Below, piece by piece: positions 1-20,790 of a stretch of 64,000 nucleotides of DNA (within the stretch, counting starts at the first letter, position 1; every line of letters begins with the position of its first letter). The notes below the pieces were generated by a model. That model was not told the DNA's origin, ran no database searches, and saw only the letters and a program-made list of their open reading frames with translations. The translations under genes and the position numbers were made by a program. This stretch comes from Macrosoma leucophasiata (Eukaryota > Arthropoda > Insecta > Lepidoptera > Hedylidae), in contig JAWQUS010000002.1 of assembly GCA_036365455.1 (NCBI GenBank), forward strand, positions 7,378,001 to 7,442,000, given 5' to 3'.

Positions 1-106
1 TGGCAAAACTTTCCTGCGCTCCAGCGGTAAATAGATACTTAAAGTATTATTGGGACTACCTACTTATGACGTCACGAATTATTAACTATAAAGTTTTTAT
101 ACTAAC

Positions 107-2594
107 ATATCATTCTCATCGACATTCCCACCGTCTGAATACCAGGGTATATAATACCACTCCTGATAGTTGACGCGCCCACAGCAGTGAAACCTCGTCT
201 GTAGTCTGTCTATTGCGATCTTTGAAGGCAAATGGCTGGCATAACGCAACATTGCTTTGGTTATTCCGCCTTTTATTTTGGCTGAAAATATCTATTATAA
301 GTAATTATCACGAAAACAGGAAACTATTAAGCACCTAAGTGTCTGTATATACCTAAGTGAACCTACTTATGTAGGTACTCCGGAGATTTGCAAACTGCGA
401 TTTGAAACTCATTCACCTAAACATTACCATTTGGCGGCAAATAGATTATGTAATGCGGTTATAATATGTAGTATTACTACGTCTGCGGTCTCAAGCTCCG
501 ACACTGGGACTCTAGCACTAGTAAATAGGACTTATTTAGTCTTCTGCCTACAGGCACCTAAGGCATACAATGTAAGAGATGACTAAAATGACCCTAATCG
601 TTGAACTGCAAGAGCGCAGATTCTAGCCACCCAGATGGTCCCGAATGGCTACGAAAAGCCGGCGCCAAGAAAAAGTAAAATGCGAGGGCGTAGTGATAAT
701 ACATATATAGGGTGTATCGGCTGGTATCGGTTAAATATGTAATTTCTACCTCTATTACCAAAAAATGGTAGGTTTAGTAGGTAGGTAAGTAAATGTACTC
801 AAGAAGTTTTGTTTTAGGTATTATAACTAGATAAGTGTAGATTAATACCTCGTATTATCGTCGATTGCAGTCCGGAATAAAACATTATAGCTAAAAATAG
901 AATTATCATAACAATAAGAGCCCACACGTAGTAGTAGAGACCGTTTGTAACATTGTACTCTCTCTTTGGTAGACCAGCTCTGAATAACTGATACAAGCCA
1001 TAAAGCTGTAAATTGCAAAACAATACGTTATGCCCCGTTTTCACTAGGGGACATTTGTTCTGCGACTCTGTCGCTCGACATGTATTCTACGTGTCGGGCG
1101 AGGTCGCAAGCGATATCGCCCGACATCGCAGCGGACATCTACGTGTCACAGAACAAGTCCCATGTAGACGCTCGCTGAGCGTCGACATGCGCGACTTTCG
1201 TGACCCTCGACAGTCGCCCGACAAGGTTTGCGCAGTGAGGACGTGACGAAAAAAAGGTATAATTAATTTTAAAAAATATTTGTAATGTTCTTCCGAATAA
1301 AAATGTAAGCGGCAAAGAACAACACTAGCTCCTCAGGCGACATCTCAATCACAACTGTATAATGTGGACGAGCAAATATTGAGCGACATTGTCCCAACAA
1401 GTCGCAGATACATACAACGTAATGTCACGCGATATGTCGCGTGGCATATCCCTGCGACATGTCGCCTAATGAATACATGGCTTTACTGTTTAAAAGTACT
1501 TAGCTCAGATATAGGTACCCAAGGGTTGAGCTGCTTGTTTTAACATATGAACTAGGTACTCTAAATTAGGTACAGTAAATTTCTCAACAGCTCTAAATTA
1601 GTAAGTAAAAGCATTTCAGGGCACTGAACATTAGGTAGGTTAATACGTCCCACTGCTGGGCACGAGTCTTTCCCCTTTTTTAGGGGGATTCCTGGAGCTA
1701 ACTCCACCACGCTGCTCCAATGCGGATTGGTGGAGGTGTTGGGGTTAATGGCCAACCCGCTGTCGGATGTTTTTCAAACCGCCCATAAGGCCTCCGACAA
1801 GGTTTAACGACTGCTATCTATCGATAGCAACCGGGACCGACGGTTAACGTGCCCTCCGAAGCACGGAAACGCGCCTTAATTTGCCACTAACGGTCACCCA
1901 TCACACTACGCGACCGCACCCGTAGTGCTTAACCGAGTAAATCGTTTACGATCTATACCAGCCGCCGGGCCATGCGCGCTTCGGTAGGTTAATACCTATA
2001 CTTATTCATAGGACTGAGCTGACTGACGGTTATAAACTTGCCAACTTTTAGAGTTAGTTAAACTTCTGACTTTAAACAACTGATTTGTCTGATGTGAACC
2101 CACCTACACTTACATCCCTAAAGCCAACCTGCCCACAGCCAGCAGTTTGGCTCTTTAGAGGGCTAAAGAGCCAAACTGCTCCACGGCTCCCTGGACTGAA
2201 TTTGTAATTTGGCTTTAAGGCCTCAAGAGTGATAACGCATCTGAATTTTGACCTTGGTCTTTGTGTAAGTGTCTATAGTTTGCAGTCATCACATAACATC
2301 AATGTGAACTGTATGCTGGTTTCCCACTTCCTTTACATAAAAAAAATCTAGGAATGGATTTTCCAAAATTATGTACGTAACTACCTCAACAACTACAGCA
2401 GCGATTGAGCCACAGGCAATGATGACTGGTATCGCGTTACCGTCTGGCCAACATACCAAATCTAGTAACATCCCTTCTTCACTGCGTATTGCCTCTGAAG
2501 TATTCACCAACCAAATCAAATAGAATATTACAACGGGCATACAGGCCATGAGAAGAAGCCTAATGTTGTTGAAAGCAGCCCATGTTAAATTCAT
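107..2594 (-). CDS. Tetraspanin, peripherin/rds-like (5' part, continues beyond left edge)
   Basis: Three minus-strand exons join in phase: 2594-2385 (70 codons, starting at ATG 2594-2592), 1005-849 and 281-107. Each is bounded by AG and GT. The predicted chain has a first membrane segment (about residues 12-31), a short loop with one Cys, and a second segment that crosses the exon 1/2 junction and ends before RAGLPKREYNVTNG. A third segment follows (YYYVWALIVMIILFLAIMF). The large extracellular loop then carries RLQTRFHCCGRVNYQEW. The CCG motif and the pattern 'LQ..F.CCG...Y.+W...PW' are hallmarks of the tetraspanin large loop and resemble peripherin-2/ROM1 more than CD9-type members; this subfamily call is inference. 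The rest of the loop, the fourth membrane segment and the stop lie left of base 1. An alternative exon 1 that reads on past 2385 is possible but would run into an interspersed repeat. No signal peptide is expected, since tetraspanins use an internal first anchor. Confidence 0.62.
420..560 (+). repeat. Interspersed repeat family A, partial copy
   Basis: This degenerate copy of a family seen at least a dozen times in the window lies in the second tetraspanin intron. It holds the diagnostic 'accatttggcggcaaatag' block followed by 'taatgcgg' and a 'caagctccgacactgggac' block. It has no coding capacity. Confidence 0.5.
1022..1470. other. GTCGC/GCGAC-rich, CpG-dense tract
   Basis: In otherwise AT-rich DNA, this stretch inside tetraspanin intron 1 contains many copies of GTCGC, GCGAC and CGACATG on both strands, especially 1060-1240 and 1380-1470. 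Open frames through it (for example 1013-1246) have no recognisable protein features. It may be an old transposon terminus or a local degenerate repeat; I cannot assign it. Confidence 0.4.
1637..1985 (+). repeat. SINE-like repeat family B ('cccactgctgggcacgag')
   Basis: The copy starts near 'taatacgtcccactgctgg' and continues through a run of G or C, 'actccaccacgctgctcca', 'gtggccaacccgctgtcgga' and 'gcctccgacaaggtttaacg'. Related copies are at 11176-11240 (short), 31588-31775 and 50389-50745. The family is a familiar dispersed repeat of Lepidoptera; I give no family name. Confidence 0.65.
2141..2180. other. Perfect 18-bp inverted repeat (hairpin)
   Basis: Arms 2141-2158 and 2163-2180 are exact reverse complements around a 4-nt loop (AGGG). 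The hairpin lies in tetraspanin intron 1, beside a family A copy. Its role is unknown. Confidence 0.6.
2205..2345 (-). repeat. Interspersed repeat family A, end fragment
   Basis: The reverse-oriented 3' part of family A: 'tgcagtcatcacataacatc', 'aatgtgaactgtatgctgg', then the A-rich 'cctttacataaaaaaa' end. It abuts the end of tetraspanin exon 1, so an open frame runs artificially from the exon into the repeat. Confidence 0.6.
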
Positions 2595-2884
2595 ATTAAA
2601 ATTACACAAATTTTATTGTTCGTAATTTCGTAGTAATTCGAAGATAATAAAACTCTTGTTTATTGTGTAGTATTTGTATACTCTTTGGTAGGTACTTAAG
2701 ATGACAACAGCAGATTTAAAACAAGGAGGTGCTACATACGAGATGCTCTTTCATCGGAATTTTAAAAAGGGGCCTGTTAAAAGGAGTTTCATCTTTCTCT
2801 GCTACACGCTCGCATATATTATTATGATTCCTTGAGATCATAATGCATGGGGCACATTATTACAGGCTTCCTGTAATCAATAGC

Positions 2885-3818
2885 AGGTATGATCAAGGAA
2901 ACGTTCTTACGTTGATGACGTACATTAATTAGATAGATATCAAATTAAAGCTAATTTTTTTCTCATAATTATGGTATGGGGTTGTTCAAGTATTACGTGA
3001 GCACTATGGGGGGGCGGGTGGGTCTTTGATCTGCTTATTTTGGATGACATGGGGGGTAGGGGAGTCTAGATGATGATTACGTCATCGGCAGTTATTTACT
3101 TATCACATCTAATCTCGATCCTAAATCTATTTTCTTGTTTTCAAAATTATAATTATAACATTATAATTTTAAAATTAAAAAAAAACAATACAATAATTGA
3201 AAAAATGTTTACGTAAGCATGGGGGGAGGGGGTAAGAGCTTTGCTTACTTTTGCTGACAAGGGGGATGGGGGGGTAAAACATTGTAATAAATCTGCTTAC
3301 GTAATACTTGAACGGCCCCTATGTAGTTGCCAAATTAAATCTGGCCGCAAAAAAGGGTTGCTGGCTGTTAAAGATGGTTAATATTGTAAATATTGTAAAA
3401 AATAGCTAGCGCGTAACTTTTCTTTTCTTCAAAACTGTTTTTTTAAAACACTCTGTATGATATCCAAAAGCATCGGTGGATTCAATTGTTAATAAACAGC
3501 CAGCAACCCTTATTTTCGGCCAGATTTAATTTGGCAACTGCATACCATAATAATGAGAAAAAAATAGCTTTAATTTGATATATAACTAACTAGCTGTTGC
3601 CCGCGGCTTCGCCCGCGTGAATGTCGTTTTATAATACTGAATTATTTTCTTTGCTGTAAACCTCACGGAGCCCGAGACCTTTCCAACAAATGCAAAACCG
3701 TGGAAATCGGTTTGTGCGTTCTGGAGTTATAGCGTCAGGAAGGAAAACCCGACTTATTTTTATATAATAGATTAATGTACGTCATCAACGTAAGAACGTT
3801 TCCTTGATCATACCCGTT
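2885..3818. repeat. Nested inverted-repeat elements
   Basis: The outer inverted repeat pairs 2885-2985 with 3538-3818. The right arm is interrupted at about 3595-3770 by a 'ctgttgcccgcggcttcgcc' insertion. Inside are two smaller foldbacks. One runs about 2989-3316, with ends 'ttcaagtattacgtgagca' and 'tgcttacgtaatacttgaac' around a G-rich core. The other runs about 3321-3543, with ends 'gttgccaaattaaatctggc' and its complement. The order suggests successive insertions of MITE-like elements. Confidence 0.65.
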
Positions 3819-4144
3819 TACACTTCTTTCTTTACATATATTGCCGTGAAGTGGACGATATTTTATTGAAAAAATAAGTCAACGAAATTTTGTCCCAAAA
3901 ATAATTTTAAAAAAATTACTTAAAAATACTTGCGGCCACATTTTGATAGGCAACCTAGTGAATTTATATTTTCTGGATCATAAATATGCGTAAAAAATGG
4001 GTTTGCAGCATAAACTCGATGAACGAAATGTTTGTGTTATGGGATCTTAACCTATAAGATCTTAGTTTTTCTAAGCAGTCCCATTTTGTCTGTCATCAGT
4101 TGTCAGTGTCATACTATCTGCCAAAAAAAGTCAAATTCCTTACC

Positions 4145-4310
4145 CACAGCCCACAGAGTACATTTCGCCTCTTTACAAGAATAATGTGACATTTCATATA
4201 GAACGATTTAGATGAAATGTCACGTTATTCTTATAAGAATAATGTTGCATTTCATAAGGAACGATTTGGATGAAATGTCACATTATTCTTGTAAAGAAGC
4301 GATTTGTCCT
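4145..4310. repeat. Compound palindrome just upstream of PEX6
   Basis: The block 'tttacaagaataatgtgaca' and its reverse complement open and close this stretch. An inner pair with 'aagaataatgttgcatttca' makes two adjacent, nestable hairpins built on the same 'gaaatgtcac.ttattctt' unit. It ends about 170 bp before the first PEX6 ATG, so it sits in or near the promoter. Confidence 0.6.
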
Positions 4311-4478
4311 TACCGTATCTTTTTCGCCTTCGCCTTGTTTTGATTTGTGATAACATGATGATAACACTTGAATTCTCATCAATTCTATTCAGTTCTACAA
4401 AAAGTATAATCAACAACGTCGTCTAAAATACAATCTTTAAGAAAAAATCAAGAAGTAAATAATTTGACAGTAAATATT

Positions 4479-13914
<9,436 letters not shown>

Positions 13915-14104
13915 TACTAAGAGTAAGAACGGTTTAGGTAATTCTGTCTGTAAATAAAGTTAACTGTTGTTTTTTTTTCTGTTTTTGATTCAATTCACAG
14001 CCTCTCTAAAGATTTTATTCCTCAACTAACGAACGCAGAGCCTCTATATATATGTGTATATCTATATTCCCGTGCGTACAAGTGATGTAACTTGAACCCT
14101 TTTT

Positions 14105-14760
14105 TAACCGACTTCCAAAAAAACGCCTGTACCGATTTGGATAATTTTGGTTATGTTTGAAAGAGTGTGCCTCACAGTTGGTCCCATTGTAACCATGTCA
14201 ATGTGTGATGATGGGATCCTGGAGAAATCGAGGGAACTCTTCAAATTTCATAGCACACTTGAAACATTTTCGATGTTTTTTATAATTATAATGTTCCGTG
14301 TCTTGTGGCCGTATACCTCACAGGTGGGCCCATTGTCACCATGACAAGATGTGATGATGGGATCCTGGAGAAATCGAGGGAACTCTTCAAATTTTATAGC
14401 ACACTTGAAAGGTTTTCGATATTATATAAAGTTCCGTGTGTTTGCTTTCGGAAGGCACAATTTGATGAAGTGGAACTGATGATGAAGACTATATATGGTA
14501 CCTTTTTAGTTGAAATACCTACTATTCTATTCTATTTTACTGTAGTAATACTAATAATAGTTACACGTTTGTTTAAAACATTATTATTATTAACCGCGAT
14601 TGTTCGAAAACGCCTGTACCAATTTGGTCATTTTTTTTTGTTTGAAGGGGTGGGTATACCTCACAGGTAGTCCCATTGTCACCATGTCAAGATGTGATGA
14701 TGGGATCCTGGAGAAATCGAGGGAAATACTCAAATTTCATAGCACACGACACATAGCATT
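14105..14760. repeat. Diverged tandem repeat, about three units
   Basis: Three units share 'acgcctgtacc.atttgg' and a block made of 'tcccattgt.accatg.ca', 'gtgatgatgggatcctggag', 'aaatcgagggaa' and 'ttcatagcacac'. The blocks start near 14170, 14320 and 14670. The leading 'aaccgacttccaaaaaa' suggests a retroelement or repeat 3' end. It lies just beyond the PEX6 poly(A) region and has no convincing coding sequence. Confidence 0.55.
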
Positions 14761-14811
14761 TTGACGACCCGTTTAGTCCAAGTCCAGCGGTGTGAGATAA
14801 CCGTTTGATTC

Positions 14812-15030
14812 GATGATGATGATGATGGAGGGGATGATGAATTGGAGGTGATTATGATAAAGATGATGATGATAAAGGAGATGTTAATATTATTATGCGT
14901 GTCATGATCGTCATCACCGTCATCATCATCATCATTTTCATCATCACCATGTCTATCATCAACCCCATCATCTTCATCACCACCTCTATCAACATCATCA
15001 CCACCATCACCATCATCTACATCACTCCAG
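14812..15030. repeat. GAT/CAT trinucleotide microsatellite
   Basis: Imperfect runs of GAT followed by CAT/CAC units. The acidic minus-strand open frame over it is low-complexity and not a gene. A family D fragment follows at 15020-15100. Confidence 0.75.
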
Positions 15031-15559
15031 CCGAAAGATGTCCACAGCTGGACAAAGCCTAACCAGAAGATGTCCACAACAGTGTTGTGCGTCATAAAGG
15101 AAGAGCCATAGTACCTATTCAAACCATCTATCACTAGAGTAGCGATAGTTTTTTAAACATTACAAAACTATCTATCTTAATAGCGGGTTTTATCACTACA
15201 CTTTGAATTTGCCTTATGCTTGACTGCCTAAAAACCAGCTACTGGAATAGATAGTTTTCGAAATCGCTATTAGAATTCAATAGCTAGTTTCGTTTCTTTG
15301 CCATTCCAGAAAAGCCGCCATTACTCGTACACACCTCTAGAACTGATGATAAAGACTACTTACTACTTATAGATATTAGTCGTAGTAATTAAAATACCTA
15401 CCTACTTTTACTGTAATACATTAAGTATTACAGTAATAGTTACACCACTAAAAAACAAAAAATAAATTATTTTAAAATTAAAAAAAACCGCCTTCAAGAA
15501 ACGCGGGTGGATACAGCTCTCTTCGTTTGACCAATATATGAGAGTCCACATTAGATTGT

Positions 15560-15880
15560 GATTGTGGACGAATGGTACGCGAGGCTATAGAAATTAAAAA
15601 ACACCCAAATTTCGATAGAGAAGATTATCAACATCATGGGATCCCATACTTAGCAAGATTAAATGCCAGCCGCAGCAGTCTGCAAGACCTCAAGATACCC
15701 TATGTAATTATTGTGTTAATCCTGAACGCTACGCAAGGCGTTTACGAAATCGATGGAGGTAGCTTCATATAATTTTTTCAAACTTCTGTCAGACAAATGT
15801 CACCTCAGTCTGCCCGGGACCACGGAAGCTGAAAAGCGACCGAAACGTCGGGTTGATTTTAAAAATCATTTTAGTTTATG
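15560..15880 (+). mobile_element. Retroelement 3' fragment, possibly Penelope-like (GIY-YIG) C-terminus
   Basis: The frame 15572-15772 reads REAIEIKKHPNFDREDYQHH. This resembles the 'REAIEI.KHPNFNR.DGY' segment common near the end of GIY-YIG/Penelope-type or related insect retroelements. It is followed by a non-coding 'gaccgaaacgtcgggttgat' tail. It is only a short relic, and the family call is from memory of the motif. Confidence 0.35.
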
Positions 15881-16029
15881 ATTAAGGTTCAAGACACTCC
15901 TCCAGATTTTGTTTATTTGTTTTATTGAGGCAATGTCCAAAGATTAATACTTACTTAACTTTTGAGACATTACATAGGACCTATTCATTTCTTAGCCTGG
16001 GTTGCATTGCACCACAACTTTAGATAAAG

Positions 16030-16135
16030 TTAAAGTTATTCCGTTCATCTGACAATCGACCCACCATGGGTCGATTGTTTACTTAAGCGCATCTGACAAT
16101 CGACCCACCATGGGTCGGTTTACTTAAGCGCATCT
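16030..16135. repeat. Local tandem duplication with a palindromic core
   Basis: Two adjacent copies of 'catctgacaatcgaccca' with 'ccatgggtcg' and 'tttacttaagc'; 'cgacccaccatgggtcg' is itself nearly palindromic. Intergenic, function unknown. Confidence 0.55.
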
Positions 16136-16139
16136 TTGC

Positions 16140-18480
16140 TTAGATTTGGCCGTATAATATCGTTTATATAGTTCTACCTCCTTCGCACAAATGAAAAATC
16201 GTATCTGTAATAGTTTTGCCTCCTTGTCACATATGTATTACACGACTCTTCATAGAAATAAAATAGGAAATTCGATGTTTTGATTGGTAACCAGTCCAGT
16301 CAGTGTTCGTCGCGAATTCATGTTAATTGTGCGCTAACGACTACCGAGTTTTTTCTTTTTCTGCGATATTTATCATGGAACAATAAGTAATATTTCTTTT
16401 TAATTACTCACACACGTATATTCTTTACATTTTAAGTCAAAAACAGTCTTTGAACTAACATCCAAGTCAATCTACAAATTTGTACATGGATTTAGTCTTG
16501 TCATTTCTGAATGAAACGCATAAAAACCCAAACGAATCAATGTAATTAGATTACTAATACATTGAACTTTAATCAAACTATTACAAAATACGTGTATTTT
16601 AGTCGCAAATGCGATAATTCCTAGCTCAAAACAAGAAGAAACTCAACAGTCCTGTGATGGGACTCGCCACAGACGGGCTTTTGAATCACAAAATGGCTGC
16701 CAGTTAAATTAATATGGATAAGACTTTTGAATTTCTTAACAGATTTTTTATTGATTTCTTTTTGTTGTTTTAGATAATGGATTTTTTTGTGTTTGGCACT
16801 AGTGATTATTTATCGTTTTTTTTTTAAATCGTTTTGATACATTTTTCAAACTTTTTTAGTTTTTTTACTACTACAATTTTTTTAAAGTTTGTTTTTCGTG
16901 TTGATTTACATTTTGAAGCACTCTTGTTGGCTATTGTAAAGATAACGACTCGAATGTTGTTTACGAAGTCGAGTATTTGGGGGTATAGATGGGCTTGTGA
17001 ATGGTAAGAGGGGATCAGTTGAATTGTGGTCATCACCGTCGAATAAAGTGCTGCTAAAACTAGTTTGGTTATATACAGTATATACAAATAAATTCAATAA
17101 ATAAATACTCACAGCCCCACACTAGGTACTATAAACCTGTATCGTGGATGCCGTTGCACACATACAACACATAAACAAACATCCAGATCCGAAACCAATA
17201 TCTGTAGGCCACACAAATATTTGATCGAACCCGCGACTCTTCGAATCAAACGGACGTCTCACACCGCTCGACTACCCGGGTCGTTAAAGTTTTAAAGTTA
17301 CTAATTATTAGTTGTGTAGTACCCATAACACAAACTATGTTTAGCTTAAACTGGGAGTGGACAACCGTGTGTGAGAAATGTCCAAGATATTATTGAAGTT
17401 ATACTTTTGGTGCGATTTGAAAAAGGATGAGAGTGAATTTTTACGATGTATGCGCACACCTACAAATAAAAGCGACAGCCTGATGTGACTTGCTAAGCTT
17501 TCTTGTCGTTTTGTTTTATTTCTGGTATATTGGATTGTTACGCTAAAGAAGTATAATTTCTTACTTGCGTACATAAGTACGCAAGTATATAAACATATTG
17601 TTTTTTTTAGTTTTAATAACTAAAGCAATAATTTAAAAAAATATTTGTCTTGGCAGTATAGTTTTATAAAACTAAAAAAAAAAAACAATCATATCGATTA
17701 CTTTAATTTTAAAAAGTCTTATCCATACTATTTAGTTTTTATGGAGCAAAGTGAGAGCAAACATGTAAATTTTGCACTATGTTTAGGAACATATTTTTTG
17801 ATATTTTTCTTCCAAACATGTAGCTTTTTTCATTGGAAATAATGCCTTGTTCCATGTAAATATTGAATAGTTAATTATTATAATACTTGTAAGTACAAAC
17901 TCTGCAAAATCGTAGTTTCTATGAGGCACTGTTTTTTGTACCAATTATGAGTCTCATTTTTGATACAATCATAACCGTGCTGTATTCTAAATAACAACGT
18001 GCCATTGTTTAGACTAGCTCGACGATAAGCTCAAGTTATTGTAAACAAAAAACGATCAGTCTCCGACGCCCGAGAATGTATTTATAGCCAATGAAATACG
18101 ACACCCACTTGAGTGTCGTTTCAAGAGGGTTTTTTTGGTACAAACTTTTAAAACACGTTTCATAAAAAAAAATGTACTGTAACATAAGCCATATGGCTTT
18201 TATTTTATAGTATAAGTAAGATTGTTTAAATAAAATACAATATTACATCTAGCAATCGTTTTATTTTTTTTTATGATTTTTTATAAGTGCATTTTTGGAT
18301 ATTTTTTACATAACCCATTTTATTTCACAAATAACAGTTGCAATGCAATTCAAAATCGTGAATAGTGTAAGAAATTATATTAAAAATATTATAATAAATG
18401 ATAAAACTAATTGGAATTGTACAAAATTCCAATTAGATTAGGAGAAAAACTTTTTTTTCTAACGCCCATTAGTGCTCAAA
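16140..18480. other. Intergenic DNA without recognisable features
   Basis: AT-rich sequence between PEX6 and RpS25. The short open frames show no family resemblance, codon structure or neighbouring splice logic. One short palindrome ('acttgcgtac' mirrored after a few bases, about 17563-17586) is visible. No other feature could be supported. Confidence 0.4.
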
Positions 18481-18954
18481 ATCTCACATCTGTGGGCCGT
18501 GACATACTGGGCTGTCAAAGGTGTTCGATTTTTGAATTTTGACAGCTCACGGACGAAAGGATAACATTTCACATCCTTCTCTAACATTAAAAAATCGGTT
18601 AAAGTTAGAGCAGGATGTGAAATGAGTTGGGAGTTTGAATAAGCGGTTGTTCGGTTGATTCGAACGTTTATGAACGAATCGTCGACAATGAGAAATACAG
18701 TAGTATGTTTTTCTCATTGTCAATAAAATAACAAAGTGTGATTCGACTCGGCGATTCAGTTCAGTCATGGAAGGCTGATTGGTCTGCGAGTTCAGTGTAC
18801 CCATCACAGACCAACAACCTAGAGTACCCATGTGTACTCTACGTAGTGGATGCGAGTCTTTATGTTGAATTGAAATCTAAATTATCTACCATGTTTAATG
18901 TACATAGTAGAAATTGCAGAAAATAAATCGTAATTATTGTATCTGGCATCAGGC

Positions 18955-18983
18955 AACACTTCGCTTTTCTTTCGGAATTCAAG
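18955..18983 (+). promoter_or_regulatory. TOP-like pyrimidine tract of RpS25
   Basis: 'cttcgcttttctttcgg' lies just before the RpS25 ATG (18984). Pyrimidine-rich 5' ends (TOP motifs) mark ribosomal protein mRNAs and couple their translation to growth signals. The exact transcription start is not visible, so this is a candidate only. Confidence 0.4.
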
Positions 18984-20712
18984 ATGGTGAGTGTTGATAC
19001 GCGTTTCTTTATTCTTGCGGAATAAAAAGTGTATAATTCATCAAATTATAATTAGTTTGCTTCTTACTTTGATATAAAGTGGAATTAATCATATATCATT
19101 AGTCTTTCTTGTCGTGAATTAAGTTTTATATTTACAATACAGTTCGTAGTGAAACCTCGTGGCGACAATGTCATTTACATGCTCTCGTGTGATTCTAGCC
19201 GCCCAAGAAAGACGCAAAGGCTTCGGCCAAGCAGCCCCAGAAAACTCAGAAGAAAAAGGAGGGATCAGGTGGTGGCAAAGCCAAGAAGAAGGTAAGCGAG
19301 CACTAAGTGAGGTTATGTGCCCATGTCAAGTCGAGAATATCTTTCCAATGTGCATAAGATATCTGAATTATTGATATTGTGATTCAGAAAGTGTACCTAT
19401 CAATCAACGTAATACTGAATTTCTCATTATTATAAGGTTTCTGTTACCAGTAGTTTTGAAACCATATGATTACATACTCCAAGCTTGATTTCAACATGAA
19501 AGCTTAAAATGAACTGATATATTGAGTCTGATGGAATTTTATCAACACCTACGGTAAGATACTATTTTTTTCATTTATTTCACACATTTGTTTGGTTTAT
19601 TTTGCAGAAGTGGTCCAAAGGAAAAGTCCGTGACAAATTGAACAATCAAGTACTGTTTGACAAGCCCACTTATGAGAAACTTTATAAGGAAGTGCCCCAG
19701 TACAAACTGATAACCCCTGCTGTTGTCTCCGAAAGGCTAAAGGTGCGAGGTTCCCTTGCCAGGAGAGCACTCATCGAGCTCAGAGAAAAGGGTATGTTCT
19801 TTACTTTCAATTATTGTATTAGATTTAGATAAACTAATTTAAAAGTAATTAAAATAAAAAAGTAATTTCCCATTCTTTAAAGAATGAAAAGAAATAATTA
19901 TTGATATAGATATAATATTATTTGCAGTACAATGCATATGCGCATGTGTATTTGCAAAAATATAATATTAAAACAATGGTGATAAATATACCTTTAGTCT
20001 TTTTTTTGAAGGGGCCTAAATTTCGTAACATAATACACATAGCATTGCTAAAAAGTAAGTTCACTGTATCCCAGTGAAATTATTTGAGCCTTGATAAGGG
20101 GTTGAATTATAAAATTCTTATCTTTTTACATATACATTTAGGCCCATATTAATGGACAGACAAAATGTAGTCATGTTAAGAGCTAAAGAATCATATTTTC
20201 AGTTCACATTGATGTTAAATGATGACTGCAGCCTATAAACACCCACACAGACCAGAGGTGAAAATACAGTTAAAATACAGATTCATTGCCACCCCTGAGA
20301 CCTTAGTCATGTATTTGTGATAGTTATTATGAGGCCATACATTACCATCTAACCGGAACACTGTTGTGCTGAACACTTCCATTTGGCAGCAGATAAATTA
20401 GGTAATGCAGTGGTGCCTACACCCTTGAGCCCTTCCCTACACTGGAACTCTACCACCAGTTATTATATTATTAAAATAGTAATAGGTTTGCAATTGTGTG
20501 ATGAATATTTTTACTGGAATTACCATGACAGTTAAAAACTGATATATTGAGTCTGATTTAGTTCATTTTTATGTTTAATTAAAGAATTATCATCAAGCCA
20601 AATTTTTAAACAAAGAACATCTTTATTTGCAGGTCTGATCAAACAAGTAGTCCAGCATCACGGACAGGTGATATACACAAGGGCGACTAAGGGAGACGAC
20701 CCTGTGGCGTAG
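18984..20712 (+). CDS. RpS25: 40S ribosomal protein S25 (eS25)
   Basis: Component of the small ribosomal subunit head, near the tRNA exit site; also used by IRES-driven initiation. Four exons join in phase to 119 aa. Exon 1 codes only the ATG (18984-18986). The others are 19199-19291 (basic tail [14 protein letters not shown] and onward), 19608-19791 and 20633-20712. The globular winged-helix part contains [33 protein letters not shown] and the end [14 protein letters not shown], all diagnostic of eS25. Splitting right after the start codon is common in ribosomal protein genes. AATAAA is at 20734-20739. The stop is only 78 bp from the stop of the convergent dehydratase copy 1, so the 3' ends are likely to overlap. 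Confidence 0.97.
20190..20460 (+). repeat. Interspersed repeat family A, near-complete copy
   Basis: Located in RpS25 intron 3: 'agttcacattgatgttaaat', 'gatgactgcagcctataaac', 'cacttccatttggcagcaga', 'gtaatgcagtggtgcctaca', 'ggaactctaccaccagtt'. Confidence 0.7.
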
Positions 20713-20790
20713 AGTTATGGATAAGTTTTAAAAAATAAAAAAAACAACAAAATCTTGTAGTTTTAATTACAATTTTATGCAATAAGACAA

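Noticed and set aside
2289..2609. Single 106-aa minus-strand open frame as a gene
   Set aside because: Only 2385-2594 is coding (tetraspanin exon 1). The last part runs into a family A repeat, and a GT donor at 2384 fits the in-phase join to 1005.
14730..15134. Acidic 134-aa frame
   Set aside because: It is translated GAT/CAT microsatellite plus a family D fragment, so low-complexity.
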